Assembly (NCBI RefSeq): GCF_029168945.1
Contig: NC_083602.1
Location: 71,382,600 to 71,446,599, forward strand
DNA length: 64,000 bases
Origin: Cannabis sativa
Lineage: Eukaryota > Streptophyta > Magnoliopsida > Rosales > Cannabaceae
Reading direction: 5' to 3'
Below are positions 1 to 10,188 of this stretch, in pieces. Each line of letters begins with the position of its first letter. The first letter of the stretch is position 1. The translations under genes were made by a program, and so were the position numbers. The notes beneath the pieces are model-generated. The model ran no database searches, was not told the origin of the DNA, and was given only the letters and a program-made list of their open reading frames with translations.

Positions 1-1449
1 TGACGTTCTTTTATACGTTACCCCAGTAACGTCCACACTTCATGCCTCCATTGGGCCCTTATGCCCATAGAATGATGGCTCTTATACATGACTTCATCAC
101 TTTAGCTGTTTCTTGGACTGACGACTGGTCCCACGAACCAATCCAAGTGTTTCTAACGTGCTTTGCTCTGACTCGTACGCTTCATGGGGAAATTTCTTAA
201 ATGAAACCACCCCAAGTCAAGGACACTCAACCATGGAGTTCCGTCATGGTGAGCTACCAAAACAAGATGCTTCTTGCTAACATAGGTAGTCCCACTCCTA
301 CATAATCTCAAAATTACTACACAATCGTCACCTTCAATTCATCTAGGATTTCAGACAATACTCATAAATTGTCCCACCTTTAGTAACGCTAGATCACTTC
401 TAAACAAAAGATTTTGTTATTTGAATCAATTAGCTCGATGCCTCCATTAACTACTCATTTTCTATATTCCACAAGGGAATATCAACAATTTAACTCATAT
501 TGTCATCTTTCTAATCTGTCTACCCTGTTAAATGGCTTACCACTAAATAACATACATGCACAGTTCATAAATTCTAACTAAATGTACAATGTTTAATATC
601 AATAGTAATTATAATATTGCCCATAAATTCTAACTTGAGTCAGCTGAGGGACCGATATCCCTGTCCCCTTGAGTCATAACCAGCACTTGGGACAGACCCG
701 TACACTTTTCTCCTTTAACATAAGTCTTTCTTAACCATGTGGGTTCTTTTCAGATGACCCACTACCCCACAATAAAACAAAATACGGCTCTACATTGGCT
801 CAAATGGCGCCTTTTTGCATCTTGAACACTCAGGATAAGGTCACCATTTCTTATAATCACTTTGACCGCTATCATGGTAACCCTAGAACCTTTCGTTCTA
901 TCCCATAATTGGTGGTTCATTTAGTTTCCACCTATTGATCTGCTTGTAAGTTGGGTTCATATATTTCACCACATCCAGTGGTACAACAGGAAGTGTCGGT
1001 AGTATAAAAACAGACATAAGATGAGCCTGTTATCTTTTCAAATCTCAAATTTATTTTTTTTTCCTTGTCGTCTAATCATATCCTGTCTAACAGAATTTAC
1101 ATGTTCCCAGCATTATGGCAATAAATAATTCTCTTCCATATTGTTTGCCCTGAGCCCAAATAGCTCGCTAATCAGACTATTTGATTGCCCTTACTGTATA
1201 ACTTATCACATATTTAGTCCACATCTTCTAACTATTTAAAACTCATACGGATATCAATATCAATATGCATATACCATACACATATTCTTATCAAAATTAT
1301 TAGTTTGCTACTTTCCAACATACTTTATAATAGCCTAGGCAGGTAATCCAATAGCAATTAATATAAACACTTACTATACCATGAGTTGACCTGTCCTCGC
1401 AGCAAATGTACATATTCGACAAGTCTTCAGGACCTTTAAAACCATGGCT
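1..1449 (-). mobile_element. Element F: internal leader of a minus-strand LTR retrotransposon
   Basis: This stretch lies downstream (minus strand) of a primer-binding site and LTR, so it is the 5' internal part of element F, which continues off the left edge. I see no gag-like reading frame in it, on either strand, longer than about 60 codons. It may be a long untranslated leader or the interior of a non-autonomous (LARD-like) element. The Ty3 assignment rests on LTR style only and is inference. Confidence 0.55.
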
Positions 1450-1463
1450 GCTCTGATACCAAG
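1450..1463 (-). other. Primer-binding site of element F
   Basis: Read on the minus strand the sequence is TTGGTATCAGAGC, directly after the LTR end. TGGTATCAGAGC is the standard plant retrotransposon site complementary to the 3' end of initiator methionine tRNA. It fixes the orientation of F (minus) and the inner edge of its 5' LTR. Confidence 0.85.
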
Positions 1464-2110
1464 TTGTAACGCCCTAATCTATAGGGACGCCACGTGTGTG
1501 ATTTTATAAACTAGTTTAATACTAATAGAATAATTAATTATTAAAAACCGTGATAATATTAAAAACTTGACTAAAATAAAACACTAAAAACGAACATTAT
1601 AACGGCATAAAAAGTGTGTTCCAGGAATCCCTGTTATAAAAAGTTTTGCTAAAGAAATATATATGACAACCATTTAAACATAAAATCAAAATACACAGCA
1701 GATACAGCCAGTCTAAAACAACTCCTGGCAACTCGGCACGCAGGCCGGCGAGGTCAATATGTACATTGCTGGAGAAGACTGCCACCTCATGGTTGATCTA
1801 GCTTTTCTTTGCCTTTACCTGCACCACATAGCACCCGTGAGTCACAAGGACTCAGAAAGAAAAGTAATAATAACAATCATATAACTTATTATTCAAATAT
1901 TGTCATCTATACACAATAAGAATCAAACCATCACACTTTGTTCATAAGATGAAATCCAAATCACTACTGGCATCTGCCACGAATAAACATTAGTATACAG
2001 ATATTTGGTAATACAAAACCATTATACCAATAATGGAATTCATATTCATTTAATCATATAAAAAAATATATATGTTACCTCATAAAGCAACCATCTTCAT
2101 GACATCATGT

Positions 2111-2523
2111 TGCCTAATCAGGCAAGTCGATGCTTTAATCTGATGATCTTGTATTGTATCGCCTAATCAGGCAAGCCCATGCCATAGCCTGGCACCCCTA
2201 TGTCGCATAACTATATCACCTAATCAGGTGAGCCTGTCCCAAAAACCTGCACCCATATATCATATAATTGCATCACCTAATCAGGTGAGCCTGTGCCACA
2301 ATCTGGCACCAACATATCGCATCGTCTAATTAGACGAGCTCGTACCTACGCCCGGTACTTATCATGTCACTGACGCCCGTACTTACGCCCAGTACGTCGC
2401 CAGGAAAAATCGCATAACCTAATCAGGTGAGCCCGTACCTACACTCGGTACTCATCATATATCACTGACGCCCGAACTTACGCCCAGTACGTCGCCAGGA
2501 AAATTGCATCACCTAATCAGGTG
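2111..2523. repeat. Array of short palindromes with co-varying arms in F's LTR
   Basis: Two alternating hairpin types recur. Type 1 has centre AATC or AATT: TGCCT/AGGCA (2111), GCCT/AGGC (2161), CACCT/AGGTG (2217, 2274, 2510), CGTCT/AGACG (2323), ACCT/AGGT (2417). Type 2 has a longer centre: TGCCA/TGGCA (2180), GTGCCA/TGGCAC (2293), GTACC/GGTAC (2342, 2435), CGTACT/AGTACG (2379). Arm changes are matched on the other arm. A CGAACT/AGTACG copy near 2472 has one mismatch. The array lies in the 3' half of the LTR as read on the minus strand. Confidence 0.85.
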
Positions 2524-2578
2524 AGCCCATATATCATATGCATAATATTATCACATTATCAATACTCAACCAATGAAT

Positions 2579-2772
2579 CTTTTCAATATATAACAATATT
2601 AACTATATCTCAATATTAATCAATTCATAATAATACTAATTGTATTACATACAACGTACTATGTAGTACAATATACTTTTCAATATATAACAATATTAAC
2701 TATATCTCAATATTGATCAATTCATAACGATACTAATTGTATTACATACAACGTACTATGCAGTACAATATA
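2579..2772. repeat. 97-bp tandem duplication
   Basis: Two head-to-tail copies of 97 bp, each starting CTTTTCAATATATAAC, with a few substitutions (for example TATGTAGTAC against TATGCAGTAC). It lies within F's LTR just beyond the hairpin array. No function is apparent. Confidence 0.85.
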
Positions 2773-3639
2773 CTTTTCTTACCTTTAATCCGGATTCATA
2801 TATTTCGGCCAACCTAAGTGGAGAACTATCCCCGATGATCTCGGCCCTATGTCACAACAACGATAAACCAATAAGTGTTTATCCCAAAACACTGCTTATA
2901 TTCACATAAGACAATCGAGGGTTTTCTACCAAACCCCGCAGTATAAATACACTAAAATAAAACTTATATTTTGGCTCTAAAACATACACTATATTGTAGA
3001 GCTCGTCGCAAGCTTCGAAACGGTATATAGAATGTCCAAAACGGACACCTGAGTCAAAAGTTATGACAAAAATACGATTTCTAATCTCTTAGAAATTTCT
3101 AAAAACTATAAAACTCAAAAATCACAATTTTCGCACTCACCGAAACACTATCAAAACTTATCCAAATCACTCCAAACTTCACAGGGTGCATGTATGCCAT
3201 AAATACTACCATCTTTACGTAATAGAAATAAACATCGACCCCTTAAATGAAAAACGCCATTAACGTTCGGACTAAGCTTTAAAAAGTTCCAAATTCGATT
3301 TCTAACTCAAAATCACTTCAAATTCAACAAGTAAACACATAAACTAGTCCCATATTTACCAAAGAACAGTTCTACGAAGTCAGAATCTCCATAACCTTTT
3401 TAAATCATAAAACCCCTATATAAAACCAATCGTTTTTAAACTTAAAACGAAATTAAACCATACCTTAAGCTTTCCATTTTCAAGGATTTGCTATCCTACT
3501 ACTACCAGAGCTTAGATCGCTAAGTTTTGGATTGAAAATTAAAGAAAATGAATATAAAGGGAGAAGGTTTTATCGAAGGAGGGAGAACGAGGGTTTTGTT
3601 CCTTTCGTTCGTTCTGTACTGTTATAATTTAAAACTTAA

Positions 3640-3725
3640 TATATATATATATATTTAAACAAACGTTTTTATATATAATAATAATAATAATAATATAATA
3701 TTAATAATAATATTAATAAAAATTT
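3640..3725. repeat. AT and AAT microsatellite
   Basis: A short (AT)n tract is followed by an imperfect (AAT)n run within F's LTR. Simple-sequence repeat only. Confidence 0.85.
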
Positions 3726-3899
3726 TATTATTAATAGTTATCTTATTATTTCTTAGCCACTAAGAAATCTCTATTTCTAGGGTATTTGGCTAACTTTGAG
3801 TACCCTAAAATATCACGATATTTCTAAAATCAACTTATCCCAATAATCTCATCAATATTTCTAACTAAAACTGTTGTGACATTTTTGGCCTCCAATCGG

Positions 3900-4135
3900 G
3901 TCTCCAGGGTCGCCAAACTTAAAAATATTTTTATTTCACAAATAACTCATATTATATCCACGTATTTCAAATAAATCCCCCTAATTAACAAATTACGCTT
4001 ATATATCCACTTATTGAGTCTCCAGGGTCGCCGAACCTGAAATATTCTTATTCCACATATAGCTCATATTACATTCACACATGCTATATAAATCTCCGTA
4101 ATTAACAAATTACGATTATTTACTCACTTATAGCA
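3900..4135. repeat. 118-bp diverged tandem duplication
   Basis: GTCTCCAGGGTCGCC occurs at 3900 and again at 4018, followed in both copies by similar sequence including AATTAACAAATTACG. Period 118 bp. It lies in the first part of F's LTR (minus sense), where U3 would be, so it could be an enhancer-like duplication, but nothing proves that. Confidence 0.75.
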
Positions 4136-4254
4136 AAATTTAAATTTTATGCTGAAATAAATTAGTAGGATCATAATCCCACTTATTACCTGATTAATTC
4201 ATAATATAAATATAAACTCTAATTATTTACCATTTAACTTATTGGGATATTACA

Positions 4255-5308
4255 GCTTTAGGTACTAGGTATGGACATTATGAATTTCTGGTTATGTCGT
4301 TTGGACTAACCAATGCTCCTGCAGTATTTATGGACTTGATGAATAGAGTATTCAAGGATTTCCTCGATATCTGTGTAATTGTGTTTATCGATGACATCCT
4401 TTTGTACTCTCAATCAGAAGAGGAGCATGAGGTACATCTTCGAATGGTTCTGCAACGGCTTCGGAAACACAAGCTTTATGCCAAATTCAAGAAATGTGAA
4501 TTTTAGCTATCTCAGGTGTCCTTCTTAGGGCACATTGTTAGCAAGGATGGGATCAAGGGGGATCCAAGAAAGATAGAATCCGTCAGGGATTGGCCTAGAC
4601 CGAAAAACAGTTACAGAAATTAGAAGTTTCTTGGGTCTAGCCAGTTATTATCGTCAGTTTGTGGAAGGGTTCTTTGAAATTTCAACACCCTTAACCGAGC
4701 TCACCAAAAAGAATTAGCGGTTTATATGGTCAGAAAAATGTGAGGCGAGCTTTCAGGAGCTGAAACATAGGTTGATTACAGCCCCAGTGCTAGCTTTGCC
4801 TTCTGACAAAGAAAAGTTCTTGATTTATTGTGATGCATCCATACAGGGTCTGGGGTGTGTACTGATGTAAGCTGATCGGGTAATCGCTTATGCTTCCCAT
4901 CAGTTAAAGGAGTATGAACAGCGATACCCGACTCATGACCTAGAGTTGGCCGCAGTAGTATTTGCCTTGAAGATTTGGCGGCATTATCTTTATGGGGAAA
5001 GGTGTGAAATTTATACTGACCATAAAAGTCTCAAATATTTCTTTACTCAAAAAGATTTGAATATGAGACAAAGGCGTTGGTTGGAGTTAGCAAAGGGCTA
5101 TGATTGTGAGATCCTTTATCACCCCAGGAAGGCCAATGTAGTGGTCGATGCCATGAGCAGGAAGGGTCCCGGGCAGGTAGCTAGCATGATTGAGATCTCA
5201 CCCCACTTAGCAGAGGACATGGTCAGATCTAACATTGAGTTTGTGGTAGGCAAGCTTAACAACTTAACGCTGCAATCTGATCTGTTAGAAAGAATTAAGG
5301 TTGCTTAG
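4255..5308 (+). pseudogene. pol: Ty3 reverse transcriptase-RNase H, broken
   Basis: Copies the element RNA into DNA and removes the RNA strand. The reading starts mid-RT at the F insertion; [10 protein letters not shown] and the catalytic FIDDILLYS are intact (4300-4410). Stops then interrupt the frame: TAG at 4504 after KCEF, another at about 4716, and TAA at 4867 where a glutamine is expected. There is also a frame slip near 4610. The RNase H part keeps CDAS, the E of [11 protein letters not shown] and TDHKSL, while the last acidic motif reads VDAMSR. The segment ends in a TAG at 5306 directly before the integrase frame. Confidence 0.85.
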
Positions 5309-6735
5309 ATGATTGATCCGGAGTTGGTAAAAATCAGAGAAGAGGTTTCAGCTGGTCAAGCTAGAGATTTTTCAGTGTCAGACAATGGGATGCTATTGTT
5401 TAAAGCTAGGGTTTGTGTTCCAAATAGTATGGAACTCAGAAATGAAATCTTTGAAGAGGCTCATACAACCCCATATTCCTTGCATCCCGGCACCACCAAG
5501 ACGTATCAAGATCTTAAACCTTACTTCTGGTGGAGCAGTATGAAGAAGAATTTGGTAGAATTCGTATCGAGATGCCTAACCTGTCAGCAGATTAAGGCTG
5601 AACATCAGAGACTAGCATGGTTGTTACAGCCTTTAACCCTACCTGAATGGAAGTGGGAGGACATCAGAATGGACTTTGTGGTTGGGTTACCTAGAACCAC
5701 AGGATTACTTGATTCTATCTGGGTTGTGGTAGATCGATCCACGAAGTCTGCTCATTTTCTGCCAGTTAAAACAACATATTCAGTGGATCAGTTAGCAGAA
5801 TTGTATGTTAAGGAGATAGTAAGGCTTCACGGGGTACCAAAGTCTATAGTTTCGGATAGAGATTCGAAGTTCACCTCCAAGTTTTGGCAGAGTTTGAAAC
5901 GAGCAATGGGTACGAAACTGAAATTTAGTACAACATTCCATCCTCAGACAGATGGGCAGTCTGAAAGGACGATTCAGATATTGGAGGATATGTTAGGAGC
6001 TTGTGTTATTGATTTGGAAGGCTCTTGGAGTAAGTATCTACCGTTGATAGAATTTTCGTACCACAATAGTTATCAGAGTACGATAGGGATGGCTCCCTAT
6101 GAACTATTATACGGTAGGAAGTGTAGATCTCCCATCCACTGGGATGAGACAGGGGAGAGAAAGTACCTAGGTCCAGAATCAGTGCAGCGGACCAATGAGG
6201 CAATTGAGAAGATTAAAGCTAGAATGCTTGCCTCTCAGAATAGACAAAAGAGTTATCCAGATCCGAAACGCAGAGATGTTGAGTTCCAAGTAGGGGACCA
6301 TGTGTTTTTACGAGTATCTCCAGTGAAGGGGATCAAACGTTTCGGGAAAAGAGGCAAGTTATGCCCTAGGTTTACAGGACCTTTTGAGATTCTCGAGAAG
6401 GTTGGTCAAGTGGCATATCGGTTCGCTTTGCTTCTCGCTCTTTCAGCAGTTCACAACGTATTTCATGTCTCTATGTTGAGAAAATATGTTTCAGACCCTA
6501 CTCATATACTTAGTTATGAGGACCTTGAGCTGCAACCAAACATGACATACGAGGAACAGCCAGTTCAGATCCTTGATAGAAAGGATAAAGTCCTTCGGAA
6601 TAAGACCATACCCTTGGTCAAAGTACTCTAGAGAAACAGCAAGATGGAGGAAGCCACCTGGGAATTAGAATCAGATTTGAGAGCCCAATATCCGGAGTTG
6701 TTCAGGTTAGATTTTGAGGACGAAATCCTTTTAAG
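5309..6735 (+). pseudogene. pol: Ty3 integrase with chromodomain, one internal stop
   Basis: Inserts element DNA into the genome. Numbering from 5309: zinc-binding HHCC (H52, H59, C89, C92), then the DD35E core D122, D183, E219 with exactly 35 residues between the last two. The GPF motif is at 357-359. A C-terminal chromodomain begins near residue 415 (PVQILDRKDKVLRNK) and is cut by TAG at 6629-6631, where chromodomains carry tryptophan; the frame then continues (ATWELESDLRAQYPELF) to about 6735. Chromodomains in this lineage are thought to steer integration to marked chromatin. The long 440-codon run shows E decayed recently. Confidence 0.88.
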
Positions 6736-6745
6736 GGGGCATAGT
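6731..6745 (+). other. Polypurine tract of element E
   Basis: TTAAGGGGGCATAG immediately precedes the LTR start TGTAAAGACC. A purine run here primes plus-strand DNA synthesis in LTR elements. It lies directly after the chromodomain, so there is no extra ORF. Confidence 0.7.
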
Positions 6746-8917
6746 TGTAAAGACCGCTTAGTTTAAATTTGGAAATTAGAAGATAATTAGGGTTTATTAT
6801 GAAAATTATTTATTGATATTTAAATAATTATTTATGTTGATTTATTTGAATTCAGACTACATTTTTATGTCATATAGTGAAATTTCATAATTTTTGCATT
6901 TTCGGTGCCCGACAACATGGACCACAGTGTATGGCTCAGTAGAATCACAATCTAATAATTTAGTATAGCGGGGCGGTATTGTTAGACATTGGGAATGTCG
7001 GGATTAGTCGGGAATTTAGAGTTTCCCAAATTTACCCTTAGTACCCTTTTTTATGTTGTTATAGGGTGGATGGGCAAAAATGGTCATTTTGCCCCATATG
7101 TATTTTGTCCTATACTGGACTTGATTACATTTAGTAGGTTGTTTTATGTTGGGTGATATTAATTTAATAAAATGAAATAAGAGGATTCATTTACTTCATT
7201 TTTACAAAAACAAAGGAAAGGATCACATTTTTCACTCACTCTCTTTCTCTCTATCGAATTCACCTAGAGGCAGCTAGGGTTTATCCTTTTTCTTCAGCAA
7301 TTCAAGTGTTTTCAGCAATTCAAAGTGTAATTCAAGCTAAGGTATAAGTTCTAGTAACCTTCTTGTTGTGTTCTTTAATTTTAAGGAAAATATTTGCATG
7401 CTTGATGATTTTGATGATCGTAGATGCTGTGTATGTTTGTTGTTATTTTTTGAAGTTTAGATATGTTTATTTGAGTGGATTCAAGCTGGTTTTGTTGCTA
7501 GTTAGTTGGATTTAACCTTGTGTAAAGCTTTGAACTCAAAACTTTGGATTTTAATGGTAAAATGGTGTTTTTGCTGCTGTGATCATTATTTTTGTTTGAG
7601 TTTGGTTTTTGGTTGTTGCATATCTTGTTTTAGGTTGAATTTAGTTGGTTGTGATGGCTGGTTGTGGTGTGAGCCAAGCTTTCAACTTTGAAGCTCAAAC
7701 TTGGAGCTCACATGGTGGTTTTTGTTTCTGTGCATGCTGGGTTGTTTGGTTGCTTTTGAAATGTTATTTGGGATATTTGGAGCAGGTCTGGAGAGTTTTA
7801 GGTGGTTTGGGGTTGAATTGGTTGAGAAATGAATTTTTGAAAAATTCCTGCACTAAACCAGAATTTTGGATCATGGAGGCCTGTAGGAACCGGTCTACCG
7901 GTTGGCTTCCAGGAATTTTTCCCAGAACCAGAATTCCGGTTGGGGAACCGGTCTACCGGTTGGGGAAAATTTGGGAATCCTAGTTCTTCCCATTTTTGTG
8001 TTATTTAGGGTATTGCCATGTTATTTATCAATGGGGAAAATTCTAGTTTCGAGTTTAAGTCCCCGTGAAGTGATTTAGCGTGTCACTTAACAGTGTTGTG
8101 ATTATTATGATTTAGGAGCCTGTAATTCGCCGAGCAGATTCTTTCACTCAGGTTGACCGGCACACCTGAATTCGGAATCGAGGTAAGATTAGTATAATGT
8201 CATGCATATGCTTATACATGTTTAGCGTACATTTTAGTTGCCATCAGATTAACATATTAGATATATGTTAGGCAAATTTTATATAGCCGTCAACTTAGCA
8301 TATCAGGGCAACAGTGAGGTGTACATAGAGTTGCACCGAGATGCCAACAAATATATGCTAGGCTATCAGATAGTATGGAATAACTGCTACCACATCGGTA
8401 CGACTAGAGTACCGAGTATATGCTCGATCTGCGGTTAATCATACTTTGTGATGGACGTTCCTGATTCAGTTAGGGTTATGGTCAGGTGTATGGGCGCTTG
8501 ATTATAACCCGGGATTTAGTATGTTTATTATATTATGCTTTTCTTACTGAGTCTGTCGACTCACAGTGCTATGTTTATGTGTAGGTAAGGGCAAGGCTAA
8601 GGCCGAGGAACCGTGAGGACGAGCAAATGAAGATTGTACATGTCGGGGCAGTTAGGCCTGGAGCGTACGATCCTCGGGACATCAGGGCTTTTGTAGTTAG
8701 TCGCTAGGCGACAAATATTTTGTATTGAATAACAAAATTTTTGTAAAGTATTTTGTAAAAGGGATCCCAAAGTATTTTGTATGCTATATTACAAGTATTT
8801 AATTAAATAAACAAAATTTTAATTATTCACGTTTTTCATTAACCTCGTTGATTAGCAACGAGCTGCACAGTACGTTAAAAATCACGTCAACACGCCTATG
8901 CTAGTTAGGGTGTTACA
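6746..8917 (+). mobile_element. 3' LTR of element E, 2172 bp
   Basis: It starts TGTAAAGACC after the polypurine tract and ends TAGGGTGTTACA at 8917, giving TG...CA ends. The sequence beyond 8917 matches the interior of the copia LTR seen at 58390, which confirms the boundary. Inside are two copies, 58 bp apart, of the palindromic ACCGGTCTACCGGT (7889, 7947) and a hairpin CGGTAC/GTACCG (8396-8414) resembling the hairpins of F's LTR. ORFs at 7506-7983 lie within the LTR and show no protein similarity I recognise. Confidence 0.85.
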
Positions 8918-9635
8918 TGAGTAGTCTAATTAATAAATATATTAAATGACAATATTATTTAATAATTAATTTTTAGTTATTAAATAATTAGAATTGGCAT
9001 TTAAATGGTTAAATTAGAAAATTATCGTTTTTGAGAAAATGAGATGGGAAAATGACAAAATGGCAAAATTGCAAAGTGGGCCCAATCCAATACCCAGGGC
9101 CGGCCACTATGCATGATTTTACCATTTATTTTTATAATATTTTAATGCTAATTAAATCTAACCTAAACCTAGGTGGTTACCTATAAATAGATAGTGATGG
9201 CTCACACTTAAAGATGATAAAATTTCTTGTCTTCAAAAAAGTTGAGCCTCCTATTCCATACCTATAGCCGAACCCCCTTCCCTCTCTTTTCTTCTTCAAA
9301 TTTTCATACCTTGAGTGATAGAGTGAGTGCCCACACACATCAAGTGGTATCTCAATCATAGTGTGGAAGACTGTGAAGAATCCAATCAACAAGAAGGAGA
9401 ATCGGGCTCAAGAAGGAGAGAAAGAGATCTAGGTTCAGATCTTGATAATGCTCTACTACAAAAAGGAATCAAGGACTAGAGATCTGAACGGAAGGAGTCA
9501 TTATATTCCGCTGCACCCAATGTAAGGTTTTCTTAAACCCTTATGTGTTTATTTTATTGTTTTAGAAATTCATATTAGGATGTTAATGAAACATACTAGT
9601 TGGTAAATCTAGATCCTGGTAAAATATTTCCAACA
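8918..9635 (+). mobile_element. 3' part of a copia LTR (A/B/G family)
   Basis: It matches the second part of the LTR at 57209-59076, from TAGTCTAATTAATAAATAT to the terminal TTTCCAACA. It keeps the GGCCGGCC palindrome (9098) and TATAAATA (9182). Its first part must lie left of the window, separated by elements E and F. No primer-binding site follows, so it is a 3' LTR or a solo LTR. Confidence 0.8.
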
Positions 9636-9689
9636 TTAATTAAACCATAATATATAATTAATCCTAATTATTCATAATTAGGTTTCTGA
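9636..9689. other. Short AT-rich spacer
   Basis: Fifty-four AT-rich bases between the copia LTR end and recognisable LINE coding sequence. They could be flanking DNA or decayed LINE. Confidence 0.4.
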
Positions 9690-10188
9690 GATGTTGCAGA
9701 ATTGCTTCCAGTTGCAAAAGAGTACTTTAAGAATTTGCGTGGCATGATTGCTCTGTTTTGGTGGGGGTCTTCTGCAAAACAAAAGAAAATACATTAGTGT
9801 AAATGGACTTACTTATGTAAGCCTAAAGATAAAGGCAGTTTCGGCCTTCGTGATTTGGGGTTATTTAATCAGGCTCTTCTTGTTAAGAAGATTTGGGGAT
9901 GTTTACGCTGTCCGGAATTACTTTATAGTAGAGTTCTCAAAGCTTGTTACTTTCCAAATTGTGGTGTACTGGAAGCTAAATGTGGTAGTAATTTGTCTTT
10001 CATGTGGCAAAGTTTGTTCTGGGGTAAAGAACTTATTTTGAAGGGTTATCGCTACAGAATTATGGATGGAAATGCATTTTGGGTTCTTGATGATCCATGG
10101 TTGCCTAGACCGGTCACTTTTTGAGTGTATGATAAGTCCAATATCCACACCAATTGTATGTGGTTGATTTGAAACGTGAGGATGGATG
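9690..10188 (+). pseudogene. LINE (L1) ORF2 segment 1: end of reverse transcriptase
   Basis: Encodes the part of plant L1 ORF2 just after the RT core: FWWG, then GLRDLGLFNQALLVKKIW, RVLKACYF and a NAFWVLDDPWLPRP-like stretch. Frame slips occur near 9720 and 9790, and a TGA at about 10122. The reading stops at the copia LTR at 10189 and resumes at 36385, so this is the first of three pieces of one element. Nothing earlier in ORF2 is visible, so the LINE is 5' truncated or was cut on this side. Confidence 0.85.

Larger units (their letters stand above)
1465..4254 (-). mobile_element. 5' LTR of element F, about 2.8 kb
   Basis: On the plus strand the LTR starts TGTAACGCCC next to the primer-binding site and ends GGGATATTACA, giving TG...CA ends on the minus strand. 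The right end abuts coding sequence of another element's reverse transcriptase (GCTTT at 4255), so F is inserted in that gene; the matching left flank is outside the window. An LTR this long is typical of Tekay/Del chromoviruses. It holds a hairpin array, two tandem duplications and a microsatellite, listed separately. Short ORFs inside it look like chance. Confidence 0.8.
4255..8917 (+). mobile_element. Element E: Tekay-like Ty3/gypsy chromovirus, 3' part
   Basis: Plus-strand Ty3/gypsy element reading RT, RNase H, integrase, chromodomain, polypurine tract and 3' LTR in the canonical order. Its 5' half (5' LTR, gag, protease, start of RT) is outside the window, because F is inserted in the RT at 4254/4255. 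The RNase H-INT-chromodomain order and the roughly 2.2-kb LTR fit the Tekay/Del chromovirus lineage. E lies inside an LTR of the copia A/B/G family, whose remainder follows at 8918. Several stop codons make it non-coding today. Confidence 0.85.

Noticed and set aside
1450..1463. tRNA gene fragment
   Set aside because: Only the tRNA 3'-end complement is present and it adjoins an LTR; it is a primer-binding site, as are those at 20275, 27126 and 42111.
2111..2523. Possible CRISPR-like array
   Set aside because: Repeat units vary, spacing is irregular, the context is plant nuclear DNA inside an LTR and no associated genes exist.
7506..7983. Two overlapping ORFs with hydrophobic stretches
   Set aside because: They lie wholly in the LTR of element E, have no family resemblance and no codon signal.
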